Source: Anniella stebbinsi (Eukaryota; Chordata; Lepidosauria; Squamata; Anniellidae). Taken from it: 64,000 nucleotides of DNA. Positions within the stretch are counted from its first letter, which is position 1, and each line of letters starts with the position of its first letter. Location: the NCBI GenBank assembly GCA_029215795.1, contig JARDYH010000007.1:92767263-92831262 (forward strand). Direction: 5' to 3'. A program made the position numbers and the translations under genes. Shown here piece by piece: positions 1 through 10,974 of this stretch. Below the pieces are notes generated by a model, which was given only the letters and a program-made list of their open reading frames with translations, had not been told where the DNA came from and ran no database searches.

Positions 1-226
1 GGGCACCTTCAACGTAATTGAAGCGTGTGCCTACTTGGGCATGGGCAATTGGGACTGGCAACGTGACAGTCCTAGGTGGGAAGGAGGTAGAGTAGTCTGA
101 TATTCATTCCTTATTTTCCCTTCTTCTTTTGCAGCCTATGGAACTCTTTGCCACAGTGCCAAGGAAAGGAGAGACTTCACCCGTTGAATGCCTGCCTGCT
201 GCTACTGCTGAAGCGCCCACTGCTTT

Positions 227-765
227 CCAGATCCTACCTGTGATCCTCGCACAAGCCATGGGACTTGGAGTCCTCTCTCAAGGAGAACCTCACCGAGTCC
301 CCAACATTGCTGTTTGGACTTTGCCATGCCTGCCTTCCTGTCTGCCTGCCTGCCTGCTGCCTTCCAGATCCTACCTGCGAGGAGCACGCACCGCCCGCCT
401 CGCGCAAGCCATGGGACTTGGAGTCCTCTCTCAAGGAGAACCTCACCGAGTCCCCAACGTTGCTGTTTGGACTTTGCCATGCCTGCCTTCCTGTCTGCCT
501 GCCTGCCTGCTGCCTTCCAGATCCTACCTGCGAGGTGGGCCAGCCGCCCTCCTCGCTTAAGTCATGGGACTCGGAGTCCTCCCTCAAGGAGAACCTCACT
601 GAGTCCCCAACATTGCTGTTTGGACTTTGCCATGCCTGCCTTCCTGTCTGCCTGCCTGCTGCCTTCCAGATCCTACCTGCGAGGTGGGCCAGCCGCCCTC
701 CTCACTTAAGCCATGGGACTCGGGGTCCTCCGTCAAGGAGAACCTCACTGAGTCCCCAACATTTT
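227..765. repeat. Tandem repeat, about 4 units of 137-153 bp
   Basis: Four head-to-tail units are marked by the repeated word AGATCCTACCTG at 229, 366, 519 and 668. Each is followed by a conserved block ending in GTCCCCAACATT. Each unit carries a CTGCCTGCC pyrimidine-rich stretch of variable length, which accounts for much of the period change. Several frames stay open through the block because the unit lacks stops, so the overlapping reading frames on both strands are not evidence of a gene. A polypyrimidine tract and CAG at about 105-134 resemble a splice acceptor, but no downstream exon is supported. The block could be the promoter or leader of an unrecognised retroelement. Confidence 0.8.
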
Positions 766-839
766 GACAGATAAAAGAGGGAGGGGTAGGTGGGGGAGGG
801 GGTGCAATTGACAGCCCAAGCCTCTGTGGAAAAACTTTT

Positions 840-1450
840 TTAACTTTTAATCTAAAAAATCCATAGCCATCAAATTCCTAGACCTATCATTCTGAAATTT
901 CTGACAGATAACTACCCCTAACACATCTACAAAGTGAGCAACTTTCAAACTTCTAACTTTTAAAATAAAAAAGTTATAGGTGTTTCTTTCCTCATTGTTT
1001 CAAAATTTAATTGCCACACAAGACAAGTACTTATGTTTCTGAAATTTCACACACATATCAAGCAAAGTGTTACCTGTAAAGTGCCCAAGTTTCCTGTTTG
1101 TATCTTTAAAAATAAAAAAGTGGGAGGTATAAATGTATTTATCCCACTACTACCCATTTTTCTAAAATTAATTGCCACACAAGGCAAGCACCTATGTTTC
1201 TAAAATTTCACACACATAGGTCCCAATATACCACCTACAATGTGGCAAAGTTTTATGTGTGTAACTTAAAAAATGAAAAAGTTATAGGCATTCCTGGTTT
1301 TTATTAAAAAAATAATTGCCCCAAAATGCCTGCACCAATCTTTCTGAAATTTCTCCCAGATAACTACCCCTAACTCATCTACATAGTGCCCATGTTTCAT
1401 CCTTCTACCTTTAAAAATGAAAAAAGTTATAGGCATTTTTGTAACACAAT
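840..1450. repeat. Degenerate AT-rich tandem repeat, about 150-bp period
   Basis: The phrase TGAAATTTC or a close variant recurs at about 893, 1041, 1200 and 1348. Each copy is followed after a spacer by a variant of TTTTAAAAATAAAAAAGTTATAG. AATTGCCACACAAG also recurs. The first and last units share CAGATAACTACCCCTAAC, which suggests alternating unit types. No protein potential is visible. A similar phrase appears once near 59230-59310. Confidence 0.65.
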
Positions 1451-1479
1451 ACTACACTATGGGGAAATGCATTCAAAAT

Positions 1480-1545
1480 GGCATCCGATCCGGATCGGAC
1501 ATCCAATCCGCGGATCGGAATCGGATCCGATCCGCCCAACTGGAA
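1480..1545. repeat. GATCC-rich fragment
   Basis: A short run of overlapping GATCCG and CGGATC words resembles the terminal parts of the hAT-type element at 45883-49339 and its relative ending at 53057. No terminal inverted repeat or target duplication is visible, so family membership is a guess. Confidence 0.3.
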
Positions 1546-1549
1546 TCCA

Positions 1550-2370
1550 TGATGTTTGCAAGCTTGACCCTCAAGTGCTTCCCTCCACCATCCTAAACGT
1601 TTGCAGTGTTGCATGATGGATCTCTGTCGGCCCCTTCTTTAACCAGAGCGAAGCTGTGAGACTTTTTTGTGGAGTGATCATTGCATCCCTCTCCTTAAAA
1701 ACACAGAGAAGACATGAAACCCAACAAGGAGGAGGAAAAATCTTTTATTTCATGAGCCCCTGAGTTCTGCGAATAAATGTGAAGCTGACAGGTAGCCACT
1801 TAAGGGATTAAAAATGTATTTCCATCGAGGTGGGTTGCCAGCAGGCCCTCAGTAGTGAAATTGGAGAAGGGGTCCATCCTCCCAGCCTACCCCTTGCTCC
1901 CACCTTGCTGGATCCCCTCCTAGTTTGAAAGCCATGGTTCAAATCTCATCCGCTGACAGACCCTTAACTACAACAAGCCCTGGCAGGCAATGGAATAATG
2001 GAAAATTAGCAGCAGAGGCAAGACCTCTGAAGAAATAAATTAACTCCTGCTACTTCACGTCAGGCCATGATCCCTTCTTGACAAGGCAAACCAAATGAGA
2101 GGAGGGGGAATTGTATCAACGCTTGGCTCTAAGTGAGGAATGGCAGCAACTTCATAACGGGCTTCCAGGAAATCCTAGGAGATGTGTAGCCGTGTATATA
2201 CACACATTCCCAGGAATCTTTGGGGGAAGGCATAACAATCCAGCCATTTTTAAAGCTGGTTTAGACTTGAAATTTAGCACAGAGCTAGCCCTACCATTAG
2301 GCAGAGTGAGGCAACTGCTTCAGGCGGCAGAAGCGTGTGGGGATGGGTGAGCAATGGCAGCCTCCCAGCT
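1550..2370. other. No gene seen; single-copy-looking DNA
   Basis: No reading frame with protein-like features and no recognisable repeat was seen here. The part around 1965-2105 is AT-rich and not obviously repeated elsewhere in the window. Confidence 0.4.
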
Positions 2371-2372
2371 GT

Positions 2373-2590
2373 TAAGAACATAAGAAGAGCCATGCTGAAT
2401 CAGACCAAGGTCCATCTAGTCCAGCACTTGGTCACACTGTTCACATAGTGTTCTTCCTGAACATCTTGGCTGTTGTTCTCTTTGTTGGAGACAGAGCTGT
2501 GTACGCCACACAACCTGTCCTAGGCCCCTAAGCTAGCTCCCGGCTGCCACAAGCCTCAGGTGTCCCATGGCCAGTACTGAAGTAAAATGC
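2373..2590 (-). mobile_element. CR1 non-LTR retrotransposon fragment
   Basis: The phrase AACATAAGAAGAGCC followed by a GCTGAATCAGACCAAGGTCCATCTAGTCCAGCA-type block matches the start of similar blocks at 21596 and 63756. From family knowledge this is a CR1-type sequence read in reverse complement. Only the first 80-100 bp are clear. The right boundary is approximate. Confidence 0.55.
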
Positions 2591-2849
2591 AATGGCTAGT
2601 CCAGCTGGCTTTTGTACAGGAATGGGGAGGGGGGAGCCATCTTGTCCTTCTCCTCAGGCAGTAAAATGTTTTGGGCCAGCCCTGGTGTAGCTATTGCTCA
2701 TTCTCCAACATTGTTTGCAGCTGAACGTGCCACATTTCCAAGTGACAATTTTGTGTTCTATTTGCCCATGAATTATTCTCGAGACTCCGTTATATGTGCA
2801 AACACTTGCTGGCAAGTATAACAGGACACCCTGCTGGTAGATGTTGTAT

Positions 2850-3188
2850 AATCTCTCTTGGATTGATAGGCTACAGTCTATCTACAGTCTACAGACAACA
2901 AGAACTACACTGACAACCGTTACCCAGAGGACCTTCTCTTCTGCCGCTCCCAGATTGTGGAATGACCTGCCAGGAGAGATTCGCCAACTCACCAGTCTTC
3001 AGGAATTTAAAAGATCTATAAAAGATCTTCCGGCAGGCCTACCCAGATGAATTTTAAAGTGTTTTATTGGTGTTTTATTGGTATTTTAATGATGTATTGG
3101 TTTTATGTGCTTTTAATCAGTTTTGTATTTTATGTTTGATGTTATTCCCCGCCTCGATCCATTGGTAGAGGCGGGTAATAAATAAATA

Positions 3189-3220
<32 letters not shown>

Positions 3221-3222
3221 GG
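2850..3222 (+). mobile_element. L2 retrotransposon 3' end
   Basis: A coding remnant (2841-3050) ends in residues resembling VTQRTFSSAAPRLWNDLP, closely matching the C-terminus of the long L2 at 30180-30328. It is followed by an A/T-rich 3' UTR, the tail block CCCCGCCTCGATCCATTGG, and a (TTA)n tract at about 3190-3221. This is a 5'-truncated insertion of the same L2 family. Confidence 0.85.
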
Positions 3223-5410
3223 CAGTCAACTCTAATCTGGGATATTTGTCTTTATTATGGATTTCCTGTTGTTATTACTCCCAGTTGCCTTTCCGACAAG
3301 TCCTCTGTCTCCAACCAGAGATAGCCAGACACATCCTGACTGTAGGAGCAGTGCTGAAACCCTGTAATTCCCAAACTCTTTCCCAACAGGCAGCAGTGTG
3401 CTGTGAGGGGACTGCAGGCATGCCACAAGACCAAAGCAAACCAAATAATCAAAAGGTTCCTGTGAGCCCACATTGTCCATCCCCGCAGGGGTTTACCTGC
3501 TCCACCTCTGCATGAATCACTGTTGTGGCTGTGCCTACTTCCAATCAGCACCTGCTGAGGGTGGGTAATCCTTCTACAACTCTATGGGGCTGTCTATATG
3601 CACCAAAAGCCCTGAGGTGGCTGTGCAGTGGTGCTGCATTGATTATATGATGCAGCAGCCACCTCATAGCCATCGCGGGGCTTTCCCGCGAAGCTGCGAA
3701 GGAAAAAGGCAGGGACTTACCCTGTCTGTTTTCTTTGGAGCACAGCATGAATGGTGCATCCGCCTTCTCTCTCCAAAGTTGTGGTGAAGGCATGGCCAGG
3801 CAGATGGTGACCCGATTGGTTTCTGCCTGCCTAGGCAGAGGGCAGAGGGCGGGCCCGGCCACTTGAAACCCCACGCTTTCACAGCTATGTCAAGATTAGC
3901 TGCCGCCACCCCAACACAGCAAAAACACAGGGTTTTGCTTATCTATGTGGCAACTTGCCGCCGCAAAGGCAGCTGCTATGTCAGGTGTTGGTTGGTTGGT
4001 TGTCCTGGCATTCCTGATGCAGCAGAATTTCCAGACCTCAGAAGAGTTGTCCAGTGCATGTCTCTGGGTGAGTCCATTACTTTTGGCAAGCTTCATTCCC
4101 ATCAGGAGGCATGCCTAGAACAACTGTCATCTCTTATGAGGCTGGGGAATTGGTATAGAAAAGTCACGTGTACCTTCTATGTTGGCCAGGTGTCCTCTCT
4201 TACAGAGGACAGTCCTCTTTTTGAAAGGTTGCCAGAGAACTGTGATGTGTCTGAAAGCAGCCTCATAGATGAAAGACTGTTCTGTCCAATTCTGATTTAA
4301 TGATAATGAACTTTAAGGATTCTTGCTTACCAAATGTTGTAAGAGCAGACGGAAAACACAGCCACTCAAGTCACTGGGCATAATCTTCCACACTATGGTG
4401 AGATTGACTGTATTCCTATTCAAATTATAATAATTATTTTAAAATTTGCATCTATACATATAAATCACCACATGCAAATTATATGCAAATTTGTGTCATC
4501 TTTTGTCCCCTTTTGGTGATGCATGTCCTATTTTTCAGTCATTCGTAAGTGGCCACCCTGGTGCCTAAAAAAAAGTGAATTCGTGAATGTTTAATTCAGA
4601 AAAAGGGGTTGGTTTATGATTGATTTCGGACAAATTGGGAGCAAATGGCTGGGAGCTGCCATTCCCACCATCAGCTCCACCAGCACCACCCAATTACCAT
4701 GCCCAGGACACTACATGATGTTGTGAAATAAAGTGCAAATTCATCTCTCCGATTCCAGTTGAGAGTCCATGCAGGGAAACTTGTTGGGCACAGCCTTGTC
4801 AGCTCTCCGAACTCTGAGAACGGCCGCTCTAGCTACGTCATGCCAGCGAGCAATGCGGAGGCAGCATGCATCACTTCCCCATTCCCAGTCCTTAATTTCT
4901 TCCACACTCTCCCCCCACTGGCCTCGCTGGATGATTTATTTCCTTTGTATGTAACTGGCGGTGGGGGGTGCATAATTTTTGTCAGCTTGTATCAGACTTT
5001 GATGAAGTGGATTACTCGGATGCCTCATCAAATACTCCTTTAAGTTTAATGACTTGTCTGTTGCAGAGATCTTTTACTGGCAGAACTCTTCTGCCTTGCA
5101 CAGAAGATAAAGTCTAATTGTTGATTTCAGATGATGGAAATCTTTTACTGAGATTACTCAAGTTTTAACCTCCATTTCTTCCAGATCTATTTTGGTAACC
5201 AGCCCACGCAGCAAGAGCCTGCAAGCTAATCAAGGGTCTAGAACTAGCAGCTCAGTCAAACTCTTTTGACTTAACACTTTTCCCATGGCCTTCCACTCTG
5301 AATTCTGGTTTTGAACTGTATTCAGCACCATTCAAGGTTCAGGTGGTTCTTAAAAGCAGCTTAGTCTGCCATCAGTCCCACATCTTCGCCTTTGTCCAAC
5401 CGGCTTTGGC
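3223..5410. other. No gene seen; possible small MITEs
   Basis: No convincing gene. A stretch at about 3585-3665 has an internal inverted repeat (GAGGTGGCTG versus CAGCCACCTC) and may begin an unclassified DNA element. The stretch at 5050-5250 looks single-copy. The reading frames here have no recognisable protein features. Confidence 0.4.
4440..4560. repeat. Interspersed repeat with TGCAAAT words
   Basis: TATAAATCACCACATGCAAAT, then a TTTGGTGATGCATGTCC-type block and GTGGCCACCC, recurs in diverged form at about 33645-33765 and 51490-51610. A piece also occurs at 56975-57015. This indicates an old interspersed element of about 120 bp, probably a MITE. The family is not recognised. Confidence 0.5.
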
Positions 5411-5412
5411 CA

Positions 5413-5870
5413 TAGAATCATAGAATAGTAGAGTTGAAAGGGGCCTATAAGGCCATCGAGTCCAACTCCCTGCTCAATGCAGGAATCCACCTTAAAGCAT
5501 CCCTGACAGATGGTTGTCCACCTGCCTCTTGAATGCCTCTAGTGTGGGAGAGCCCACGACCACCCTAGGTCATTGGTTCCATTTCATACTGCTCTAACAG
5601 TCATGAAGTTTTTCCTGATGTCCAGCCGGAATCTGGCTTCCTGTAACTTGAGCCCATTATTCCACATCCTGCACTCTGGAATGATCAAGAAGAAATCCTG
5701 GCCCTCCTCTGTGTGACAGCCTTTCAAGTCCTTGAAGAGTGCTATCATTTGTCCCCTCATTCTTCTCTTCTCGTTATAGGGGCTGTAGAACAGGGGCCAT
5801 AAATCCCCTGTTCTAAATCTATCTAAGCCTTGTGCGGCCTGCCCTTTATCACCAAAATCTAAGGTCCTCC
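5413..5870 (-). mobile_element. CR1 retrotransposon 3' end
   Basis: The plus strand opens with CATAGAATCATAGAATAG, the reverse complement of the characteristic CR1 3' terminus. It continues through the well-known block ending in CATCGAGTCCAAC. Further on are phrases typical of the terminal CR1 region. This is a 5'-truncated minus-strand insertion, a few hundred bases long as is usual for CR1. Confidence 0.88.
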
Positions 5871-5949
5871 TGCTGTGCTTAGCTCTCCAAAGGCTACCTC
5901 ACCAGGACCCTTCCTGCTCCTTATTTAGCGAACTATAGCTCCCCACTTC

Positions 5950-6400
5950 TATTTTTTCCAGGGACGTGCATACAAGTCAAGGGAGTGCATTGAAGTACTC
6001 CAAATTCCACTTTGAAACTCCATATCAGATTGGATACAAATAATACAAATCTTTGTATTATTCTTCTGGCATGAAAATTCATGTGTATTTCCCCAAACAT
6101 ATACATCAATTGTGCGCATCTTGGAAATGCATGGCTTCTCCTTCCATTGATTAAAGCATGGGTGTGCATTTTTTTTAAAAAAAAAAGTATGCATTTTTCA
6201 TGCGTAATTTCCAAATGCCCACATGCTGTTGAACGCAATTGGAGCAGAGGGGGATAGGAATCCCTTTGCAGCCTTGGAAATGTACAAATCAACCGCAGCT
6301 TGCATTCGAGTCTGTGTTCAGTCCAGAAGGTGCAAACTGGATAAAACCTGATAAAAAAAAAAAAACTGAAATCAATTTCCCTTTCTAGTCCTGTCACTGT
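5950..6400. mobile_element. hAT-like nonautonomous element
   Basis: The left end reads CAGGGACGTGCATACA and the right end CCCTTTCTAGTCCTG, both decayed. Near the right end the block AAGGTGCAAACTGGATAAAACC is shared with the element at 40830-41193, whose ends TAGGGATGTGCA and CATCCCTA are better preserved. There is no coding potential. Membership in the hAT superfamily rests on the terminal sequence style only. No target duplication was found. Confidence 0.5.
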
Positions 6401-7247
6401 TATTAGGACTACTCTGCCGCCCCAGTGTTGTCCTCAGATTGAACAACATATTTTCACAGCAAGCGCATACGTGCCACTGAGTTGGCTTCCTGCTGATCCC
6501 TATATCTATTTTTTACCATGTCCTTCTAGCAAAGTGGTGCTGCAAAAGGAAGCTCAGAATGGAAGCACATTTTTCCCAGCTCAGAATGGGAGCAGGTTTT
6601 CCCCACTAGCATCTCTCTCCTAGCCTGAGAGAACACTTAAGCCCAACAGCAGCTGGGCACTGGAAGCCCAAGGCAAGATTCATAGAGGATTTCCATCCAA
6701 AAGGATGTTCCCAGAGCCCAGTTCACCTTATGGCTACATCTAGAGAGGCTCCTACAGGTCCCATGATTTTGGCTACCTAGTTGTAGTTCCACTGCCCACA
6801 GGGCTGCGACATTTCAGAGGGAAATGAGACATCATCCGGCACTCATGGCACAGTGGGTCTTTCTCACCATGCTGGGAACAATTGGAGGCCTTTCCTTAGA
6901 TGCCTCTCTTCTTCCCTTATTTGATTTTGCTCATTCTTTCCCCCTCCCCTCTTAACTGAATGCAAGGGCCAAACTATCCCATCTGCACTATTGGTCACTA
7001 TGCACAAGCAAACAAGGAGGCTGGGCTAGCCTATTTCCCCTCAGTCCTGCCTGATGCTCATGAAAGGCTCCTTGTCAGCTTCCAAGTGCTTGGGGGCATC
7101 CTTTCAGGGAAGCAGTTGTTGGCTGGATGGTCAAATGTGCTCCCCACCCAACCAAGGGCAGCAATACCCTGATCCTATTCTCTAGATAATGTTGCCTTTT
7201 CAGGGTAAGGAGACATTCTCCGCTGACCTCTCCCTCTCTCTCTCACT
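6401..7247. other. No gene or repeat recognised
   Basis: I see no supported gene, RNA or repeat in this stretch. Confidence 0.4.
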
Positions 7248-7478
7248 GGCTGCATTCGGACAACACGATAGTCAATGGTGGGGTAATCATCAACTTTACA
7301 GTTGTTCATCTAGGGGGTACTCCCCACACAACATGGTAATAAATAATCAACTGTGGTGTGGATTAGGATCAGCGCTGAGTTGGCTATGGCAGCATTCGGA
7401 TGACACGATAGTCAGTACAACTGACGATTGTCCCCCCCCCCCCCCCGCAGTTGCTTATTGTGTCATCCAAATTCAGCC
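7248..7478. mobile_element. Harbinger-type MITE
   Basis: The 231-bp element begins GGCTGCATTCGGACAACACG and ends in the inverted counterpart TGTGTCATCCAAATTCAGCC. These ends match the terminal repeats of the large Harbinger element at 10117-19600 (GGCTGAATTTGGACGACACG). An internal GGATGACACGATAGTCA repeats the terminal motif. A run of 16 C lies near 7431. The 3-bp flanks (ACT and TCT) are not a perfect duplication. A copy in opposite orientation lies at 9888-10113. Confidence 0.8.
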
Positions 7479-7929
7479 TCTCTCTTTCCTGTTTGTGGTC
7501 CATCAGCCAGAAACTCTTATCTCTAGTCCTTTCTGTTCTAGCAGTCACCGGTTGTGACATCCTGAATTCTGCTCAATAACATCCTTTGTTCTTTTGCACG
7601 AAACATGGCATATTCATATTAAGGTCATTAGCATAAAAAGGACACCGACTGATGAAGAAAAAAGCCTGCTCTCTCTTTCCCCATCCTGTCCAGATTTCAT
7701 ATATTTCCTGAGCCATGGCTCAAATGATAGAGAAATAACGACAACAACAATTACATTTACGTCTCACTTTTTATTATTATTTTTGGACTTGCAAGGAAAC
7801 CTAAGCTGCTGACACAGTCCTTCTACATTCCACTTTATCTATGGATGGGCAAACCCTCCCATGCAAGCACTGCACCCCACATGCTGGGCCACCGCCACTC
7901 CCCAACCCACCCTGGTCAGCGGCATACAG

Positions 7930-8150
7930 CGTCCCTTCCTCCCCCTCATTGGCAGTTTGCGGGAAAAGGTGGTTACGCTTTTTACGTAAATCCCCATTCT
8001 GAGCAAAATGGTGGCCGTAAATAGGGCCATTTATGCTTGCAATTTTGCATAAATGGCCCTATTTAGAGCCACCATCTCTGCAACATGGGGATTTGCGTAA
8101 AAAGTTTGGCCACCATTTTCTGCAAACTGCTACTCGCAGGGAGGAAGGGA
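7930..8150. repeat. Foldback with arms of about 95 bp
   Basis: An inverted repeat centred near 8040. The left arm includes TACGTAAATCCCCAT and GGCCGTAAATAGGGCCATTTATG. The right arm has the complementary CATAAATGGCCCTATTTAGAG and ATGGGGATTTGCGTAAA. The loop is about 12 bp. Arms are imperfect, so this is probably an old foldback or MITE rather than a recent inversion. No coding potential. Confidence 0.7.
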
Positions 8151-8292
8151 AGTCCCCAAAATGCCAGGTCACAGGTAAGTGGGGTTTCCCGTGCTTGTTT
8201 ACTTGGCGTGCACCACATCAGGCAAGTGCAGGGGACCAAAGACTGGTATCTGGGGGCCTGAGCAGGTGGAAACCCTCCTGGCTATCCTCCAA

Positions 8293-8339
8293 CATTCCTA
8301 ATTTTATCCTCACAACAAACACCCTGTGAGTAGGCTGAG
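8293..8339 (-). mobile_element. MIR-type SINE, left part of a split copy
   Basis: ATTTTATCCTCACAACAAAC followed by CCTGTGAGTAGGCTGAG is the reverse complement of the central region of the tRNA-derived SINE seen complete at 50527 and 56388. The copy continues at 8856 after an inserted 516-bp element. Confidence 0.75.
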
Positions 8340-8855
8340 GCCCGTTCTACACCACACGGGTGTAGAGAGAGGGAGGGGGCGGCGATCCCAGAAGTGCCTG
8401 CTTCCAGGATTGTCACTCTAATACACACTAAAAGTGCAATGACACCCCCCCACACTTCCTCCCGGGCCGTCGCAACATTGCAGCCGCCATTTTTTTTAAA
8501 AAAAAAAATTGAGCCAGGAAGAGCGCTCTTGCGCTCCTTTGAAAACGTATTTTTTTTTAAAAAAAAATCATGTGGAAATCGTGGGGGCCACCCCCCCCCC
8601 CCGCCATCCTAGGGATGCGCACGGAGCCACACAGTGGCAGCACCTGGGACGGACAGCCTAATCTTCCACAGTCTCAGGAAGTTCCCAGGACCACAGAAGA
8701 TTTGGGATTTTCCAGGGATCCCTTATCCCTGGCAAATCCCATGGCCATCCCTTCCCCCCCCCCCCCACGCCGCCCCTGGGGTCCCTGTGCATCATTTGGA
8801 CTCACAGGGACCAGCCAGTGGCCATCCCAGGCAAACAGCCTGGTGTAGAAACAGC
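8340..8855. mobile_element. Nonautonomous DNA element inserted in a SINE
   Basis: The ends are GCCCGTTCTACACCA and the inverted counterpart TGGTGTAGAAACAGC. Both flanks carry CTGAG (8335-8339 and 8856-8860), a candidate 5-bp target duplication. The right 250 bp is closely similar to 60830-61035. Two A/T-rich palindromes (TTTTTTTAAAAAAAA) lie at about 8490 and 8553. It carries no protein. The superfamily is not recognised. The 5-bp duplication is inferred, because the host SINE has a CTGAG-like repeat here. Confidence 0.7.
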
Positions 8856-8972
8856 CTGAGAGTCAGTGACAGGCCCAACGTTCCCCACTGAGCTTCATGA
8901 CAAAGCAGGAACTAGAGCCCAGGTTGCCCAAGTCTCTATCCAACCCTCTAACCACTAAACCACACTGGCTTT
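8856..8972 (-). mobile_element. MIR-type SINE, right part of a split copy
   Basis: Continues the SINE from 8339. It contains the reverse complement of the tRNA-like head, with CTAACCACTAAACCACACTGG at its 5' end (around 8948-8969) and the B-box region around 8910-8925. Confidence 0.75.
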
Positions 8973-9765
8973 CTAGCATGGAATGGTTCCAGATGTCTCC
9001 ACTGCAGAAACTGGGCATGTGGAATAGCAGAAAAACAAGAACCAGAGCTATCAAAATGGTGCTGTTGTTTGTACGATGTATGCTAGGATCCCTCAGAGAA
9101 TCCTTATGCTCCTCTGTGCCTGGCACCCATTGGATTCACAAGGAAAGCCAGCTGGGCATCTAAGTAAATAAATTAAACCTGCAATGGAATATCCTGAATG
9201 GATTGTTAACACTATGCCACAGCCTGGCTAGTTCTGATGACTGCTATTTCAAAAACAAAAGACAGACACTCACAGTTATTGTAATGTCCAGTTTGTTTCT
9301 CAGGACACCTTTACAGGGTCAGTTTCATTGGTTGATTGGTTTACAATTTATACAGGCTGCGCTGGTAGCAAGCAAGCAGGCACATAGAAGGCAGGGCTAA
9401 CTGATGAGTTAGCCATCTCAGGAGCAAAAATGTGATTGAAAAAAATTTTTGCAGCCCAAGGGCTGGTGTTTTATATGCTAATCTTGGGGGGATTACACAT
9501 AGAAAGGTATTTGCATTTCTTCAAAAGACTTTACACACTTATATAGAGATGACCTTATCCGCACGTCGCAGTCAGTGTAAAACTGCTCATTGTTTTGCAG
9601 TGCCTAGCACTGGAGTAGGGAAAAGGGCTGTAGGAATAGCAAATTCCAGAAGGAGAGAAGGACTCGGGAGCAGCCAGAGGGTACATCACAGCCTGCTACA
9701 GGTGGACTGCCCCATCACAGCAAACGATGGGCGAAGCAGGGCCATTCAACCAGCCCTGCTGAAAA
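8973..9765. other. No gene recognised
   Basis: Short reading frames only. The 9430-9600 part resembles no element I can name. No RNA gene or promoter is supported. Confidence 0.4.
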
Positions 9766-9887
9766 TCTACTCTTTTTCCCCCATTTTCCCTCCCCATCAC
9801 CTTTTCCTCGTGTGTCGTGTCTTTTTACATTGTAAGCCTGCAGGCAGGGACTGTGTTTATTTACTGATTGATTGTAAGCCACTCTAG
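9766..9887 (+). mobile_element. Retroelement 3' region split by two insertions
   Basis: The phrase ATTGTAAGCCTGCAGGCAGGG followed by TGATTGTAAGCCACTCTAG is typical of the tail of a vertebrate LINE or SINE. It stops at the MITE starting at 9888. It appears to resume at 19601 with GAGTCTTATTTGGCTAAGGAG and an A-rich tail, so one host element was split first by the MITE and then by the 9.48-kb Harbinger element. The exact family is uncertain. Confidence 0.5.
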
Positions 9888-10113
9888 GGCTGCATTCAGA
9901 CAACACAATAATCAACTGAAATGGGGGGAACAATCATCAGTTGTATTGACTATCGTGTCATCCAAATGCTGCCATAGTCAACTCAGTGCTGATCCTAATC
10001 CACACCACGGTTGATTATTTATTACCATGTTGTTTGGGGAGTACCCCCTAGATGAACAACTGTAAAGTTGATTATTACCCCACCATTGACTATCGTGTTG
10101 TCTGAATGCAGCC
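9888..10113. mobile_element. Harbinger-type MITE, second copy
   Basis: The 226-bp element begins GGCTGCATTCAGACAACACA and ends TGTTGTCTGAATGCAGCC. Its interior is the reverse complement of the MITE at 7248-7478, sharing the block around GGGGTACTCCCC. It lies immediately beside the large Harbinger element, separated only by ATT (10114-10116). Confidence 0.82.
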
Positions 10114-10974
10114 ATTGGCTCAATTTGGACGACATATTTAGCAATGGAGGGGAAATAACCTACTGACGGTGCGTTAAAGAGGTGGAGCTCCACAGACGAC
10201 ACGCTGCAGCAGGAGATGCAAGGAACCGACAACCACCCCGGTGGTTAATAGCGTACTCGGCTGTGACTGACAGCTCAGCCGGCACGTTCCCCGCTCAACA
10301 ACCTCCAGCAGTCCTCCCACAGGTATCCCAACAGACACCGTGGCCAAAATCCATGGGTGCCGCTATTGAAGCCAATGCAGGACACGCCTCTCAAACCCCA
10401 TTGGCTGCCTCAGTCAGTGGGCAGAACTCAGCAACCTTGGACAAAGAGGCAGCCAGGAGGAACAGCCGCACCAAAGCAACATCCGCACCCCGCACCCAGT
10501 ATCGCACCCCATACGTTGGCACCCACGCCCCAAGGACACCCACCCACCCACCCTACACGGGAGACCCGGCAGCCATGAGGGCCACCCACCTCCCACAGCC
10601 CCAAGCCCCCAGCCCCCACCCCCAGCTTCCTCCCACCTCCCTCCTGGAGCAGCCACCCACACACACAGGAAAGAAGGCAAGGGGGGGGGGGGTTGGAAAA
10701 CTTTATTCAGCAGCAAGCTCAGACATGGGCAATAAAGCACATGGCCACTATGAAACAAGGGCAGAGCCCACGGAAAGGACAGGCGCCCCCGGGAAGGGAG
10801 AAGGTGGCTGGAAGGCACAGTGGTGTTTAGGATACAGGTGGGTCAACACCCCACGGAACGGAACGGAACGGGCACGGAACGGGCGAAGAGGAATAGGAGG
10901 AGAGGGGCGGCACGCCTGGGAGAGATGCCAGTCCACAGATGGACCCCCACAGCCGACGCTCAAAGGGGGTGGGG

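Noticed and set aside
129..774. Overlapping open frames of 90-170 codons on both strands
   Set aside because: They are produced by a tandem repeat whose unit lacks stops. The peptides are low-complexity Cys/Leu/Pro repeats with no domain.
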